From assembly GCA_963775275.1 (NCBI GenBank), contig CAVZII010000005.1:4340001-4404000 (forward strand): 64,000 nucleotides of DNA. The letters run 5' to 3'. Under the pieces are notes generated by a model that saw only the letters and a list, made by a program, of their open reading frames with translations, did not search any database and was not told the DNA's origin. The position numbers were made by a program, and so were the translations under genes. This stretch comes from JANWHQ01 sp963775275 (GTDB taxonomy: Bacteria > Pseudomonadota > Alphaproteobacteria > Caulobacterales > Caulobacteraceae). Below are positions 62,850-64,000 of the stretch, piece after piece. Each line of letters begins with the position of its first letter. Position 1 is the stretch's first letter.

Positions 62850-64000
62850 GTGTCCATCCGAGCCCCCAAGCCCCCATCCGATCCCAAGCTGAGCTCCGCC
62901 CAGTTGGCGCAGGCTGTCACGCGCCTGGAAGCCGGTCCGGCCCCGCCTTGCCGCGAGGAAGAGCGAGGATGCCGCCCCGAGCACCCCTGCCCGCCCGGGC
63001 GGCCCCGCAAGATCGTGGAGCGGACCTGGTACTTCGGCTGCGAGGAGGACCGCGACTGCGAGGATCCCTGCGGCGACGGGCGCCCCGGCGGGGGCGGACC
63101 GGGCCGTCCCGGCGGGGGCTGGCCCGGGCGACCGACGCGCCCGGGAGGGACCGACACAGGCCGGATCGGCGATGGCGGCGGCATGACCAAGGGCGACATC
63201 AACGCACCCAACGGGCCGGGCGTGTTCGTCGGCCCGCGGGCGAACCTGGACCTGCCCTATCTGTTCATGCGCGCCAATCCGGCCGACATCGGCGCCCGGC
63301 CGGTGGTCAACGCGCCGTTCTGGGAGAGCCCGGACATCTTCCTCCTGGCCGGCGTCGACCCCGCGCTCGCGCCGCCGATCCCGCCCGCGCTCGGCCAGTT
63401 CGCCCAGGCCAACAAGCCGAACACGATCTACGCCCACGTCTGGAACTTCGGGAACGCGGCGGCCAGCGAGGTCGTGGTGGAGTTCTACTGGGTGAACCCG
63501 TCGCTCGGCATAAACGCATCGACGGTCAACCTGATCGCCCAGACCTTCACCAGCCTTGGCGCCAAGGGCAGCGGCCACTCGCACGCCATCGTCAAGTGCC
63601 CTGTCGCCTGGATCCCCTCCTATGTGAACGGCGGGCACGAGTGCCTGCTCGTCCGGGTGTGGGACAACCCGTCGGACCTGCCCGGCCAGCCGACCTTCGA
63701 CGCCGCGTGGAACCGGCACATCGGCCAGCGCAACATCCACGTGAACGCTCCGACCCAAGGAGCGCCCCTCAGCGCCTCCCCCGCGCCCAAGGCCGGCGGC
63801 CCGGCGCTGGAGCAGCCGATCCTGATCAAGGTCGGCCCGCTCTTCGGCGCGCCGGCCACGGTGACGGTGCAGCGGGCCGCGCCCAACGCCGTTCCCTGGC
63901 TGCAGCTACACACCGGCAAGCGCGGGGTGTTCCCGGCCCCCGCCCCGCCGACCGGGACGCCTGCCCTGTCGCCGCCCGCCGGACCGGCCGGCGGCTTCCC
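62850..64000 (+). CDS. Unrecognised protein with Cys cluster and CARDB-like domain, 3' truncated by window edge
   Basis: Open to the end of the window, at least 383 residues. GTG 62850 has GGAG 7 bp upstream and no other start fits. Residues 34-74 hold six cysteines (C34, C41, C47, C64, C70, C74), then a Gly/Pro/Arg-rich linker (residues 75-110). From about 150 to 290 is an immunoglobulin-like domain: TIYAHVWNFGNAAASEVVVE, FYWVNPSLGIN, GHECLLVRVWDNPSDLPGQP, resembling CARDB-type beta-sandwiches. It then becomes Pro/Ala-rich. Because there is no stop in the window, it can be missed by simple ORF listing. No known family; its partner is the phospholipase-like gene. Confidence 0.7.
   Translation, partial: MSIRAPKPPSDPKLSSAQLAQAVTRLEAGPAPPCREEERGCRPEHPCPPGRPRKIVERTWYFGCEEDRDCEDPCGDGRPGGGGPGRPGGGWPGRPTRPGGTDTGRIGDGGGMTKGDINAPNGPGVFVGPRANLDLPYLFMRANPADIGARPVVNAPFWESPDIFLLAGVDPALAPPIPPALGQFAQANKPNTIYAHVWNFGNAAASEVVVEFYWVNPSLGINASTVNLIAQTFTSLGAKGSGHSHAIVKCPVAWIPSYVNGGHECLLVRVWDNPSDLPGQPTFDAAWNRHIGQRNIHVNAPTQGAPLSASPAPKAGGPALEQPILIKVGPLFGAPATVTVQRAAPNAVPWLQLHTGKRGVFPAPAPPTGTPALSPPAGPAGGF

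Overview
This is about 64 kb of very GC-rich DNA from a Gram-negative bacterium. The TonB-dependent receptor, outer-membrane-type barrel, Glc glycolate oxidase operon, pentapeptide-repeat protein and GC-rich intergenic palindromes point to an alphaproteobacterium, most likely Caulobacteraceae (Phenylobacterium/Caulobacter-like). This placement is an inference from gene content and composition. I saw no rRNA, tRNA, CRISPR array or prophage.

Layout. 1-6.7 kb: a partial SDR, an MHS-type transporter, then a leftward block of quinone-reductase-like MDR, YjbQ, aldo/keto reductase, Pit phosphate transporter and DUF47 protein. A compact 25-codon small-ORF unit with its own promoter and terminator sits upstream. 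6.8-15.7 kb: a rightward catabolic operon (P450, MBL hydrolase, serine hydrolase, GMC oxidoreductase, MBL lactonase, HIBADH-type dehydrogenase, CMD-like protein, aldehyde dehydrogenase) ending at a tannase/feruloyl-esterase remnant. 15.7-27.8 kb: a LacI-governed carbohydrate locus with a GH13_4 amylosucrase/sucrose hydrolase, an SSS symporter, a TonB receptor, four unrelated esterase families and a LacI regulator. Four copies of a near-identical 14-bp palindrome (TGCAATCGATTGCR) lie at its promoters. I propose it uses acylated (esterified) sugars, possibly sucrose esters. 28-32 kb: ArsR/SRPBCC pair, DUF1801, pentapeptide protein and a ChaN-like protein. 32.3-37.4 kb: a second catabolic-looking operon (MFS, NTF2-like, CrtI-like oxidoreductase, 69-aa protein, CmcJ/NvfI-like oxygenase). 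38-42.6 kb: katG, two palindromic mini-elements, an IS5-family insertion with CTAG target duplications, and a secreted orphan. 42.7-51.7 kb: MBL enzymes, L,D-transpeptidase, barrel protein, cytochrome c/Vgb-like fusion, VOC, M23 peptidase, DUF1097. 51.7-57 kb: glcD-glcE-glcF and a GST. 57-64 kb: an aspartic protease / membrane LuxR / DUF4199 set, a lipoprotein, and a large zinc-dependent phospholipase-C-like protein followed by an unrecognised partner that runs off the window.

A technical point affects annotation. At least eight otherwise intact genes carry one net extra base (13.8, 21.3, 22.3, 47.6, 53.5, 54.6 and 58.9 kb, plus one of a compensating pair at 10.66/10.86 kb). This looks like a systematic insertion error in the assembly rather than eight independent pseudogenes. 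Coordinates below join the two frames in these genes.
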